This document shows, piece by piece, positions 43,401 through 55,839 of a DNA stretch of 64,000 bases. The translations under genes were made by a program, and so were the position numbers. Position 1 is the stretch's first letter; each line of letters opens with the position of its first letter. The notes beneath the pieces are model-generated. The model was not told where the DNA came from and did no database searches. It saw only the letters and a program-made list of their open reading frames with translations. This DNA is from Gonapodya prolifera JEL478 (Eukaryota > Monoblepharomycota > Monoblepharidomycetes > Monoblepharidales > Gonapodyaceae): the NCBI GenBank assembly GCA_001574975.1, contig KQ965861.1, forward strand, positions 5,080 to 69,079, given 5' to 3'.

Positions 43401-46400
43401 ATGTCGAACCTCAATGCTGCCAATATGACCAAAAAGCGTGGAATTCGCATTTGCATTGATCGGGGAGGAACGTTCACCGATTGCAGTGTGTAAACTCTTC
43501 GCTTGCGATAACCTCGCGCGTCTTTTAAACATCTGCCTCTTTCACAATTCGCAGTCGGTTTCGTGCCAGACGAAAACGAGCCATCCGGGTATCGGCACAT
43601 AGTGCTAAAGCTGCTCTCGGTGGATCCCGCCTATCCCGAGTACGTGTCTAGCACTACTCACCAAACTCTTCCGTTTTCTTCTCATGCCAACATTCAACAG
43701 CGCACCTCGCGAAGGCATCCGCCGGATACTCGAACTTGCAACAGGAAAACCTCACCCACGAGATGTTCCGGTAGACACAAGCAACATCGAAAGCATCAGA
43801 ATGGGAACTACAGTTGCGACCAACGCCCTCCTTGAGCGGAATGGCGAACCGTGCGCCCTCGTCATCACCAAGGGTTTCAAAGATCTCTTGCACATCGGCA
43901 CACAGTCTCGGCCAGCAATCTTCGACCTGAAAGTACGCGTGCCGGATGTTCTCTTCCGGGAGGTTCTGGAAGTCGACGAGAGAGTGACCTTGGTTGGCTA
44001 CTCGTGCTCACCTCTTGGCAAGAGCGACGGCCGCCCCAAACACGATGGCACTTTTGTTCAGGGTGTGACAAACGAATGGGTTCACGTATTGAAAGCGCCA
44101 GAAGTGGACGTTGTTAGGAAGGATCTCCAGGATGTCTTCGACAGAGGGATTCGGAGCTTGGCCATCGTCTTCATGCACGCTTATACGTTTCCCGAGCATG
44201 AAAGGACAGTAGCAGCCCTGGCCAAAGAAATCGGGTTTGACAATGTTACTTTGAGCTCCGCGATCTCGCCGATGATTAAGGTGATTCTCCTCTTCCTTTT
44301 GCCTCTTCCTGCCACTGTCATTCACTGGTCACTTTCTCTGTAGATTGTACCCCGAGGAACTTCCAGCACAGTTGACGCCTATCTCACTCCACCCATTCAC
44401 CAGTACATCAAAGGTTTCTTTTCTGGGTTCGACGAGGGTATTTCCGACCCCACGAAAGTCCGTATCGAATTCATGCAGAGCGACGGGGGTCTTACCTCCG
44501 TGAGGGACTTCTCGGGTTTCAAAGCGATTTTGTCGGGACCAGCTGGCGGTGTGGTGGTGAGTTTTGCAGGATCCCATTTCATTAGAACGCATGCTCACAT
44601 CGAAGAACTCCAAGGGATATGCGAGGACGAGCTATGACGATTTGGAAGGAAGCCCTGTCATTGGTTTTGATAGTAAGTGTATACCTATTCTCAGTTCAGA
44701 GTACGTGTCAACGTTTGTGCCATTCACTTTTAGTGGGCGGCACGAGCACCGATGTATCTCGATACGCTGGTTGCTACGAGCACGTGTTTGAGACGACAAC
44801 CGCCGGAGTCCTCATTCAAGCGCCTCAACTTGACATTAGTACAGTCGCTGCTGGAGGAGGCAGTCGGCTGTTCTTCCGCGATGGAATCTTTGTCGTTGGG
44901 TATGTCCCCAAAGTCTTACTTGCTTTTGCGGATATTTGAACTAAACAACCGTTTGTTCACAGTCCAGAGTCAGCGAGCGCTCACCCCGGACCTGCTTGCT
45001 ATCGCAAGGGTGGCCCTCTCGCCGTTACCGATGCCAACCTATTCCTCGGGCGTTTGATTCCGGAGTTCTTCCCAAAGATTTTTGGGCCTTCAGAGAACGA
45101 GCCTCTCGACATTGAAGCAACAAAGACAAGGTTTTCTGAGCTTTCTTTGGAAGTGAATGCGTTCCGAAAGCAAAACGGACTCGCCGAGGCCACTCTGGAC
45201 GAAGTTGCACACGGCTTTATCAGCGTTGCCACCGAAGCAATGTGTAGACCTATAAGGGCTTTGACACAAGCGAAAGGATATGGCACAAGTGCTCATGTTT
45301 TAGCGTGCTTTGGAGGGGCAGTGAGTGTTGCTTCAATACCGCTTCTAAGCGATCCTCATACCATTATCCGCCTTGACCATACCATTATCCGCCTTGACTT
45401 TTAAGGGCGCACAACACGCCTGCGCGGTCGCCAAGTCTCTTGGCATTAAAAGAATACTTATCAACCGTTATGCGGCGATCTTATCTGCTTAGTAAGCCTC
45501 ATCCTCGTTTGCTGGTTTTCGTTTTTCACACAATCATTCCACAATTCAGTGGTCTTTCTTTGGCCGATGTCGTTCACGAAGAGCAAGAGCCATCACAAAC
45601 ACTGTTCTCAGTGGAAAGGCTCTCACACATCCAAGCTCGCTGTGCTGCTTTGGTGCAGAAGTGTTTTACAAAACTGGAACAAGCAGGATTTAACGGCAAA
45701 GAAGTGGAGGTGCAAGTATTCCTGCACATGCGGTACACGGATACAGATAATTCGCTTATGATTTTGAAGCCCAAAAACAGTTGGGCGTTTGACGATGCTT
45801 TTATCAAGCAGGTGAGCTGTATTCCCGTGATTCCATTCTTCGAATAAAAGTGTAACCCTTCGTGGACCATAGTATAACACGGAATTCGGGTTCACCCTCA
45901 ATCGCCCCATTATTGTCGATGATATTCGGGTTCGCGGCATTGGTCGTGAGCTTCTCACCCAGCCAGCATCCGTCTACGATTGTCTCGCTCACGTCACATT
46001 ACATGTCGCAACCGAACCTACCACTGTTTCAAGCGTTTACTGGGAAAGACTTGGGCGCGTGGACACCCCAGTATTTGAGCTCTCGAAGCTTTCTCCAGGG
46101 CACGTCGTAGAAGGCCCTGCCATTGTGTTGGAGCCAAACTCATCAATCGTGGTGGAGAGCGGATGCAGAGCCATTGTTACGGACAATATGGTGGTCATTG
46201 AAGTCGGAGAGCAGGAGAAGGAAGCGTTTGACACACGACTGGACCCTGTTCGACTCTCTATTTTCTCTCATAGGGTGGGTTGTGTTCTTATCTCAGCTCA
46301 TAATCGATCATTGATGAGATAAGCGCACCGTTCCTTTCCATCAGTTCATGTCGATTGCCGAACAAATGGGTCACACCTTGCAGAGGACGAGTGTTTCAAC

Positions 46401-48556
46401 CAATATGAAGGAACGCTTGGATTTCTCGTGTGCTCTCTTTGGAGCTGACGGCGGGCTGGTTTCTAACGCGTAAGACGATGAAGTCCAACTTTGACTTAAG
46501 AGAACTGACACATTTCCGGATTGGATCATCTAGACCGCACATTCCCGTTCACCTTGGCTCCATGCAAGAAGCGGTCAAGTACCAGATCAACTTCTGGGGT
46601 GATAATCTGAGCGAGGGCGACGTCCTTGTCTCGAACCACCCAAAAGCCGGCGGATCACATCTTCCAGATATCACCGTCATCACGCCAGTATTCGAATCGG
46701 GAAAGGTGGTGTTCTTCACGGCAAGTCGTGGTCATCATGCCGACATCGGGGGCCTGGAACCTGGTTAGTTCCGTGCTCGCTGCAAGAACGACATCTTTAT
46801 TATCAGCTTATCATGTTGTTATTCGCAGGGTCTCTTCCTCCTTTTTCAAAGGAACTCTTTCAAGAGGGAGCTGCGATCAGAAGTTTCAAACTTGTCGAGA
46901 ATGGACAGTTTCAAGAGGCCGGCATCGTAAAACTCCTTGTCGAGGAACCAGCAAAGAATCCTGGTTGCTCTGGAACCCGAACCCTCAAAGACAACCTTTC
47001 GGACTTGAAAGGTGGGTAGGGGCATCAGATTCGATGAGAAAGAGCACCTTGGCAACTTTAATTCGTAGCTCAAGTTTCCGCGAATCAACGTGGCATCAAT
47101 TTAGTGAAGGCCCTCATATCAGAATATGGCCTCGAAGTCGTACAGTCATACATGGCGTATATTCGCCAGAACGCTGAGCTTGCCGTGCGCAATCTCCTTG
47201 TTGATGTGTATTCCAAGCATGGTGGGCTTCTGATAGCCGATGATTCCATGTGAGTTTGCCGAGTTTTGCATGAGGAATGAAACGTAAACTCTTATACTCT
47301 TGCGTGTCCACCCAGGGACGATGGCTCACCAATCAAGTTAACTGTGAAGATTGACCCGGAAAGCCGATCTGCGATCTTCGATTTCACTGGCACAGGCCAG
47401 GAGGTATACGTAAGTAACGTGCAACTTGTGTCAAACACACTTTCTTACTATTTGCTGTCATCCCGCAGGGCAACATGAACGGTAAGGAATATTGTTTTCT
47501 ATGATGCCTGGCCTAATCATCAATCTATTGTGAAAAGCTCCTCGAGCAATAACATATTCGGCAACGCTTTATTGCCTTCGCGCACTTGTTGCAAAGGATA
47601 TCCCACTGAACCAAGGCTGCCTCGCTCCAATCACCTTCATCATTCCTCCCGGGTCCATACTTGACCCAAGCGAGTCTGCAGCCGTTGTTGGGGGCAATGT
47701 ACTCACCAGTCAGCGTTTAGTCGATGTCATCCTCAGGGCTTTCTCAGCCTGTGCAGCAAGCCAAGGGTGAGTCTCGTGGAAGCAATTGCCTTGGAACGTC
47801 ACCCAAATGACTCCACATCCTTTGCAGATGCATGAACAACCTTACGTTCGGTACACAGGAAAGCGTTGTCGGACTCGGAAACGGATGGGGATATTACGAG
47901 ACCATCGCTGGCGGTGCTGGTGCTGGTCCGACTTGGCACGGGCGAAGTGGCGTCCATACTCACATGACGAACACGAGAATCACGGATCCGGAGATTTTGG
48001 AGCGCAGAGTGTGTATTCATACCTGGGGGTTTGATCTTTTGGATTGAAGTCTCATTATTCCTCACTTTGCCCCGAACACCAGTATCCCGTGCTTCTCCGA
48101 GAGTTTGGTCTTCGTGCGTCCAGTGGTGGTCAGGGTCGCTATTCAGGTGGAGACGGTGTTGTCAGGGACATTAAATTCCTTGAGCCTGTTCAAGTGTCAA
48201 TTTTGTCCGAGCGCAGAGTGGTTGCTCCATATGGATTAGAGGGCGGGGAGAATGGGAAATGCGGCAGGAACACTTGGATCAGGAAGAATGGTGCCACGGA
48301 ACAGTGGCGTAATTTGGGTGGAAAGAACACGATTTTGGTGGAGAAGGGCGATAGATTGCGAATCGAAACACCCGGAGGAGGCGGTAAGTCATGCTGTTTC
48401 TTTGCTTCTTCTTTCTCGGTTTTGACTAATGTATATCCAGGGTATGGAACACTGTCCACTGCTCCGGAAGGTGGTGAGAAGTCCGGGACTTCCATTCAAC
48501 CAGCGAAAGCGGGTGGGAGTTTATTGCAGAGAGTGGTGATGCAGAATAGTGCGTAA
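43401..48556 (+). CDS. OPLAH: 5-oxoprolinase (ATP-hydrolysing)
   Basis: Cytosolic enzyme that opens 5-oxo-L-proline to L-glutamate with ATP, in the glutathione (gamma-glutamyl) cycle. About 18 exons. ATG 43401 gives [20 protein letters not shown] then RGGTFTDC (phosphate-binding start of the hydantoinase A fold) and [16 protein letters not shown]. HyuA marks continue with [14 protein letters not shown]-type [39 protein letters not shown] and ACFGGAGAQHAC. The HyuB half begins near 46340 ([30 protein letters not shown]) with [31 protein letters not shown] and ends ETPGGGGYGTLS. Both halves are in one chain, as in eukaryotic OPLAH. The last codons are [12 protein letters not shown] ends at 48556. 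No broken exon noticed. Confidence 0.93.
45358..45398. repeat. 21-bp tandem duplication inside an oxoprolinase intron
   Basis: ATACCATTATCCGCCTTGAC occurs twice in direct succession with a 21-bp period. It lies in the intron between GCFGGA- and GAQHAC-coding exons (about 45320-45404), whose splice sites stay intact. Confidence 0.85.
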
Positions 48557-48743
48557 CTTGAGTGTAATTAATAAGTATTTCTTTCAAATCACAACACGTG
48601 TGAAGTGGGATGTCAAACTCGATGAACGCTGCCAGAGAAAAATATAGTCTTTCATAAGACCCTAATTGAGTTGATCGCGCCATGGGCGAGTGGAACAATT
48701 CGAGTCCCAGTCGATCACTTTAGACACTGACAATTGACGCTGG

Positions 48744-50058
48744 TCAAGCGTGGGAACCTGGTGTTTTCGGACAGAGTGATTGAGACGACGTCTCTGCGCC
48801 AACTTTATCGCCCACCGTCTGCAGTGCGTTTCTTACTGTCAGAAGCGCAGACAAGAGTCCCTCTGTCGTCCGCAGCGTCGATTTGCCCTTGGCGAAGTGC
48901 GCCGGTTTGTCCTGCACTTTTTCCACCGGCGGGAACAGGTTCGCTACAGAGGTGACCGAGTTCGCGTCGGCGTTTGTTGACATGGACGACTGGTTTCCCG
49001 CGCTAGATATCAGTTTATCGAGGCGCCCTTTGAGTGCTCCCAAATCCGCGATGGACTCCTCGACTGGTCGCAGGGTCTCGTAATACGTACGGTACGCCGA
49101 AACTTCCAGCTGCTGCACATCCATGATGGCAGCCTGAAGCTGCGACTGAAGTAGCGTCAGCGTTTGTACGTACGCTTCGATTCGGTGCCAAACACTGGCG
49201 CCAGTTTCGTTCGGTGGCGCTGCGGCAGAGGTCTTTCCCGGTGGACCACCATTCATTTGTTGAGATTGCGCGGCGTGAGGAGTGACCTACTTGGGGGACG
49301 CGGATGCCGAAAGCGGAGGTCGTGCCGGTAGCCCGTTCGCAATTAGTTGCGTGGGTGCAGTAGTTGGAGTGGCTGGCGGTAGTGCTTGCTCTTCCTTAGT
49401 TTCCACCCTTGAACTGCCCTCGCCAAGACCGACCTGTCCACCGTATGTTTTCGCAATAGCCTGCAGCGTTCTAACCAGCCCGCCTGGCAAATCAATGGTG
49501 TCCACGGCCAGCATGGCGAGTTTAGTGACTTGTGGTGATGCTCACCCAGGATCTTGGACAGCGGGATCCCAATCTGCGGATTGGTAATGGTCAGCGTGGC
49601 GGGTTTCATCATTGCGGAGCTCGGGGGCTCTCTCGTCGCAGGTTGCGGGGAAGGGGATCGCGACAGGGCTTCCACGCTACCCCCAAGTTTTTGCTGCTGT
49701 GTCGGCGCTGCTCCACTGGTTTTTCCCGAGGCGGGCTCTGGCGCAGGAGACGGAGTAGTACTTGCAGGCACCTGAGTCTTCCCTGTGGGGAGCAGCCTTC
49801 CGGTTCCGAGGTACGACATGGCGCTCTGATCGTGCGATGCACCTCCACCACCACGTCCTCCACCCGCATCAACGGAGGATCCAAAAGAGAACTCGGCGTG
49901 TCGATGAGCGCCGCTTGGATGAGTTGGTCCAGCATCGTAAAAATATCTGATGGCCCGCGTCTTTGGCGAAGCCGCGAACATGCCATCTGCGCGAGGGTAA
50001 ATAGGGGTAAGAAGAAGGGGTTTGGCGTGAAGCACAAAAGAACCACAATACGGGACAA
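48744..50058 (-). CDS. Unknown Pro/Ser-rich protein with C-terminal coiled coil
   Basis: Three main open blocks. The first (about 50035-49549) reads FAASPKTRAIRYFYDAG, MSYLGTGRLLPTGKTQVP, then Pro/Ser-rich sequence and NPQIGIPLSKILG. A GTGAGC donor and CCAG acceptor at about 49446 lead to GGLVRTLQAIAKTYGGQVGL and a second Pro-rich part. The third block (49256-48744) reads VWHRIEAYVQTLTLLQSQLQ, VEESIADLGALKGRLDKLIS, LLSALLTVRNALQTVG, a helical coiled coil, to the stop at 48744. MSYLGTG (ATG near 49818) is a reasonable start; alternatively this is the 3' part of the ankyrin gene to its right. The join between block two and three was not resolved. No family recognised. Confidence 0.45.
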
Positions 50059-50199
50059 CGGACAGTGAATGGTCTCTAGCGGACCGCCATCTTCCTCGTT
50101 CTCAGGGTTGCCATAGTCCCCAACTCTCTTTTCATGGTTTCGTTCTTTCAGTTCATTCAGCCTTCCTACCAGTCCCCCATCGAGCCCTCACAGACGTGA

Positions 50200-51102
50200 G
50201 ACGTACCTCGATCCTTATCACACCCGGCTTGCAAAAGCATCTTGACGATTTCCGTGTGTCCTCTTTGCGCCGAGAGATGGAGCGCGCCCTGTCCAACTCG
50301 TTGACCAGGTCCACAAACTTCCTCAAGGCCGCTGGCGGCACTTTATCCAGCATGAGCGCGACACAGTCCGCTGCTCCCATCTCCGCAACGCGCATGAGTG
50401 CCGTCCATCGCTGCAGGTCCTGATGGGACAAGTTGGATGGGCGTTTCGTCGAAACTTCGAGGACCCCCCGCACAGCTTCGGGAAGGTTGTTTTCGGCGGC
50501 GAGGATAAGAAGAGTTTTGCCGTCAGTATTAGCAATGTTGACGTCCAGCCTAATGGCAAAAGAATGGGTGGGAGGTGGAAGAAGGGGGAGTTTGAAAACC
50601 CAGAGGTCGTTTGGATAAAGGACATGAGAGATTTCAACTCACCCCTTGTCTATCAGCGCCCTTAGTATCTCCAAGTCCGTTTTCCACCACACAGACGCCT
50701 GCGAGCACCTCGTCATCTCAGCCGTGCAGTTCGTCGCGTCTTTTGCGTTTGGGTCGGCCCTGCACACCAAACACGCAGCAGTTCCCTTCTCAGACTCCAC
50801 CTGAGCGATTCAAACCAATGGACCTACTCACCCTCGATCCAGCAGCAGCTTCACAATGGGAAAATCGCTTAACCCGTCGGCGACCATTAACGGTTCTCCC
50901 TGCACTGGGTTGCCCCCCCGAGAGGTTCAGAGAGTGCATTTGCGGGTGCTGGTTTCATGTCTTGCGTGTCCGGATGTGGTGTGGAATCAATGAAGTGAGC
51001 AAGTATAATCAGATCCCGATGGATTCCCTCACCGAGCAGCTTCTTTGTGGATTCAAAGTCTCCATCGCGGATGACGCGAATCAGGTCGTTGAGCGTCGCC
51101 AT
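50200..51102 (-). CDS. Ankyrin-repeat protein, with a frame change
   Basis: ATG 51102 opens MATLNDLIRVIRDGDFESTK, the same kind of N-terminal helix pair as the ankyrin-kinase. Following exons give GEPLMVADGLSDFPIVKLLL, ADPNAKDATNCTAEMTRCSQ, NIANTDGKTLLILAAENNLP and WTALMRVAEMGAADCVALML, all ankyrin-type. After VDLVNELDR (near 50250) the next repeat, ALHLSAQRGHTEIVKMLLQA, is in a different frame with no room for an intron, so one small deletion or an assembly error breaks the chain. A following GTACGT donor and GGTAG acceptor could add RLNELKERNHEKRVGDY and run on toward the 48744-50058 gene. Binding partner unknown; no kinase domain follows. Confidence 0.55.
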
Positions 51103-51111
51103 GGAGCCCAC

Positions 51112-51904
51112 CCGAGGGAAGGGTTGAGTGATTGTAAAGACTGGAAGTCAGGCCAACTCGCAGAAATCCATCGGAACACCCGCCCCACTGGATCCCTGAA
51201 AATATTCTCGCACCCAGATGCATCTATACATTTGGATAGCCCTACGTGGACCCAGATGCTCGAGACTCACGTTCACCACACCGACATGACGTCATAAGTG
51301 TCTTATGCTGGAAGCAACCTTTTTCGGTCACAGTTGAGTCATGACGAAACAAACGCTGCCCCACCACCACCCACTCTAGCCAGTGCGTCGCGCAGACTAT
51401 TAACGGCACGTGGAGGTAGCTGTCCCTTGCCGCGATGGAGAAGCAGATCAAGGACGTTGTCTTGACGAGCATATTCGTCCCCGGAAGGCCCCTCGCCGAG
51501 TTGTGCGCGTGCGGGTTCAACCCCGTTCGAGGGTAGTTGCATACACTGGCGGTGGCGCGAGTGAGTGGGGAGAGTTAGGTTGGTTGGTCGTGGGAAGGCC
51601 TTGGTTGGGGTTGGGTTGCAACAGGCGGCGGTGGCATCTGGTCAGTGGCAATTTGGGTATTGTTGCTGTGTAGGACACTAAAAGTAATGTTTGACCATCC
51701 CTCTGTACATGCGAAAGAACAGGGGCAAGTCCGACACCTTGCTGGGAAAGAACTTGGAAAGGTGGAAAGGAAAACTCATATAACAAGGAAAGGGAGATAA
51801 CATTTATATCAGGTAAGGTGACAGGGAAATGTGAATGGTATTTGAACGGTCAGCAGGCAGGCGAAATACGGCTCTCAGTTCACATTTCTCTGATTACATC
51901 AGAA
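51112..51904. other. Intergenic, no gene seen
   Basis: About 790 bp. Several overlapping ORFs of 60-90 codons occur on both strands, none with family features or signal peptides. It should contain the ankyrin-gene promoter and the 3' end of the hydrolase. Confidence 0.5.
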
Positions 51905-54808
51905 GTCTTTCCGGTCCATGATCTTTCTTTGCTTCGTTGTTACCAAAAACAATTCTGAACCAAAAGCCTGGAACTTCTTGTGCCTCCCAGGCTTTTTCGT
52001 GATAAGGTGGTACCCAAATGCATCGCCATCGATTGCCATGCCATCCTCCCATGAACAAGTCAACCAGATGCCCCAGGTCCACGACCAGTCCTTTACACCT
52101 TAAATTATGCAATATGGATGACATGAGTCGCACATCTTACGAATAAAAAAAAAAAACACAGAAAAGAGGATAGCACGACAAAACTTGCTTGTGCGGGACC
52201 CACGCGATTTGTTTTCGGCGGACATCGGGTGGGAGCACGTCCACTTTTAAGTGGGGAACTTGGTCTTGAAAAATGATTGGGAAGCCATTGCAACGCACGG
52301 TATTATAAAGAGGTGGGATATCATCTTTCAGCTTGGCAGGTGGAGATGTGGCTTTTGTTTTCCCTTTGGGGGATGGACGTGATGCATCAGCTTTTGATTC
52401 AGCAGGGGGGGTTGATGAATCAGCTTTTGGACCGGCCATCAACGTTGGGCTCAGCAGGTGCGATGATTCTCTCTCACCTGATTCTCGACCGACGCGAGCT
52501 CGGCAAAATATTGATAATATCCAAGTAAAGACCCAAAAGTCTTTTGATCAGCTGGTGGAATAGATGTATGAGCTTTCGATCTGCCTGGACCCGCCCAATT
52601 TATTAGTCGGATCGCTGCATCTGGAACATCTGGAGGAATAGTGTTCGTCTTCTGTACCAATTTCTTCTCCACAAACTTGTCCAGTACAGCGCCAATTTTG
52701 GGAGTCAAGTTGGTGTATATCACAGGGTGTGTAAATATTTCTGTGAGGGCAGATAAGTCAAAATCCAGACTGAAATACTCTTTCTGCTCACTTGACGGCC
52801 CATTTAGAACCAGCCCGCGATCTACTGCTTCTTTCAAAATCCATCGCAATGGAATATTTGACAGCCGTCCTCCGATGTCGCCGTGGTTGCCCATAAACCA
52901 CGCTGGAAAAGAAATTGTGGATCAGATTCGAGATAATGTCGCAAGTACTGCTTTAAAGAATAACTTGCTTGCAAGTTAGGCCGAGCTCATCTCGGAAATC
53001 TTGTCTCCGCTTATCGAGTTGCCAAATACACGGCTCAAAGGCGGAGCGTCGCTCTGTTAGAGCAAGTGCATGCCTTGCATGAATTGTGTTGTATGACAGC
53101 TCCATGTTGTTCTAGTACAGACTGAATGAATTGAGTTTGTGCGCATCGTGCAAAATATACTAACAAACTTGTTTCTCATCGCATTGCATATGTCATTAAA
53201 CTTCGGTGCTTTATCCTTTCTGAGACTCAAAGGAATAAGGTTACCTAGTGTTTTACTGGTAATAAAGGCTATCTTCATCAATCACTCATTTATTTACATA
53301 AGATTTGGACTCATGACATTGAAAACGGCCCAGAAATGGCTCCAACGGTGTCAAAAGCGCCAATGAAATGAATCGGCGACGTTAACACAGTGTGACCAGC
53401 GGCGAGGTATGCTGCGCGTGGGACAAAATAAAAGTCGAATGGATCCGCTGTTTGAGTTTTATCATCCTCCTCGCGTTCTTCATCTAGCTCTCTCTCCTTG
53501 TAATTTATACCACGTCGATCTAAATTGAATGCAAAAAATTGCAAAGCAGCGGAAATTGTGGACCCAATTTTGCAATGCCACCTAGAAAATGGTGCGACCA
53601 GGTTTTGCTGTTGTGGGAGAACGCAAAGGAAAGCATGCTGAAACCTATGTCAGAACATGACAGACCTGGTAGCAATTCTCACATAAACAGTTGAGATTCC
53701 AGGAGACCTTCAAAATTGGCACGTGAAGATTAATATCAATCTTGAACAGCCCCATTCAATCGCGTGCCTAGTATAGTTTTAAGATCCGATCTCCTGAATA
53801 GCTTGAATGAGTCGTCTATCTTGTCCACGTGTTCCCGCCGCAATATATTCAGTTGTAGGTCTACACGGCAAGGGAGCGAACGCAGTAAACCCCTCGAGAG
53901 AAACCAAACAGAAAGATCTGGTCGCACGTTGCAGAGCAATAATTCTCGCATAGAAACTGGCGATTTTATAAAGTGCATCGTTGAGCCGATCGTGTGACCG
54001 ATGTTCTCTTCAACGCACCCGATAGCAATCTTTCAGCTGGTCATCAAATCCCCCCGCTCCCCAGCCAGTTACTCCTGCTACAGTAGACGCGATCCGGTTG
54101 CTTGTCGAACCCACCCCACGGCGATAAAAAACAACCTGTTCGCGATATTTGATGTCGGTCGTTGGGTCAACCGTCTTTGAGAGGTTGTACTCTGGCTTGT
54201 CGTCAACTACGAAGCCCCGGTGAGTCATTAAAGCTATCTTGGCAATATTCGAAGGCTTCAATTCCAGATGTAAGCTTTCGGAGTCCCAAAGCATGCTCCC
54301 TTAAAATATATTATGTCACGCGGTAAAAATTGATTTTTCAACGAGTTAAGAGTTTGCAAGCGAAGTAAACGCACCATCTGGTCGGTCCCAAGTGCCGTCA
54401 GCGCAAATGACTACAAATGCGGCGGTGAAATTGAGAGAAAGCAAGTTAGATCAACAGGTGCCTCCTCACCATATCTCCTGGGAACGTGTAATGATTTACA
54501 GTCTCTGCAATACGGTATCCCGCCGCGGTACTCTGATAGCTTGTCTCGTCTAGGGTCAGGTGGTTGGTAATCCTTAATGAATTGTTTTGGTGTTTCCACT
54601 TGATGGCGGCCCGGTGGGGGAAAGTCGTACGGAATGTACTTTTCATCGGATTTCGGGCCTGCAGATGAAGAGCTCGGGGTTGAACCTTCCACCGAGGTGG
54701 CTGAAACTCCCACGGCAGGGGAGTTGTGTTGGGGTGAGGGGCCAATTTGTTTGGGGTCAGTCAACGAGACCCTCACAGCTCTCTCCTCGTCTCGCAGGAT
54801 CAGGCGTC
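51905..54808 (-). CDS. DUF2235 alpha/beta-hydrolase-like protein
   Basis: The first solid exon (before 54470) carries PYDFPPPGRHQVETPKQFIK and is joined by GTGAGG...GTAG to YVICADGTWDRPD, the start of the DUF2235 (PF09994) fold. Next come NIAKIALMTHRG, EQVVFYRRGVGSTSNRIAST and TGWGAGGFDDQLKDCYR, joined in phase to FLCENYCSATCDQIFLFGFS with the nucleophile elbow GFSRG. Then LFRRSDLKTILG, PIHFIGAFDTVGAISG, HALALTERRSAFEP and WFMGNHGDIGGRLSNIPLRW with ILKEAVDRGL, all in family order. Members act as putative lipases or esterases; bacterial relatives include type VI secretion phospholipases. A C-terminal extension (LYNTVRCNGFPIIFQDQVPH, to about 52190) and a further exon to about 51905 are less certain. 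Start near ATG 54808 is tentative; middle exons 53740-53100 were placed only roughly. Confidence 0.75.
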
Positions 54809-55279
54809 GACATTGATTTCCGAGTGCGCCTTCTCAATGCGTCACCTTTCCACGTCCACGAATGTTTTTCTTTGGCACTTCTCAACCCACGGAAGAACCG
54901 AGTCTTATCGGAGCCTTCGGAGAATCTGTCAGGGGCTCTGTGAATCTGTACGATCTATTATAATACATATCATAATAATGCACAAGTCGTGGCTTCGTCG
55001 AACCATCTAAACTTTCACAGAGGCCGCATTGTGGGTGACATGCGGAAAAAGGTTTGTGGATGTGAAAAAAATCCATTCCTTTTTTTCCTCGACACCACCG
55101 TGGACAGTCCGGCAAAACCTCACACTTGGCTTTTTGTCTTTGCTGTCCCCTCGCTCGCTCTGATGTTCTGCTCTCTCTGTGCTATCCTGTTTTCGCTCTG
55201 CCATGCGATCTGATTGGCTCAGAGGCGTCTCAACTCCTAATTTTCGTGCCTGACAAAAATGAATGCTCAACCCCACGCA

Positions 55280-55575
55280 AGAGTGGGAGAGACGGTCTTC
55301 CGTCCACCGGCGGGGGTCTCCAAAACGTTTAATACAGCGTGTTTTATTTCAACGCGACAGACTACATTAATCATTCCTACGCCTCTCCTGCTACGAGATG
55401 AGACTCTCAAGGGAACTCGTGGTGACGTGTTCACGTGAAGGTGGCACGAGCAGACTCGGGGCGTCCGTGCAGTGAGTGCATCCCAAGCGAGGCAGAAGAA
55501 ACGAAGCCTCGCGGGGCGGTCTACAAAACGAAAAGAGAGAGTATATTTAGTGACCTCCCGCACTCAGCACACATT
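55280..55575. repeat. Dispersed repeat family 2, copy A
   Basis: Matches 55840-56195 in the same orientation at several separated blocks: GTCTTCCGTCCACC with GAGGGTCTCCAAAA-type sequence at the left end, GTGGTGACG(T/C)GT(T/A)CA(C/T)GTGAAGGT in the middle, and GGGCGGTCT(A/C)C(A)AAA toward the right end. Substitutions and indels separate the copies. No open frame is kept between them. Confidence 0.75.
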
Positions 55576-55839
55576 GCCAAAAAAAAAAAAGAAGAAAAAA
55601 AAAGACAAAGATGGTATGAATCCCACCAATGCCGGTTTGAGGCGAGTTGGTAAGCAGGACCACACACCAACCAGCTCTAATTTTAAAAAGGACCGCACAT
55701 GGGTGGAGAGGAGTGGTCATGTCAGGGAGTCTGCCGACATGGAGCTCCCAAAGAAAGTGTATGGTGACGTGGCCTTGACACGACGGAAATGGGCGGGCCC
55801 GGTAACCCAGAAGTCAAACGTTTGAGACAGGACCGCGCA

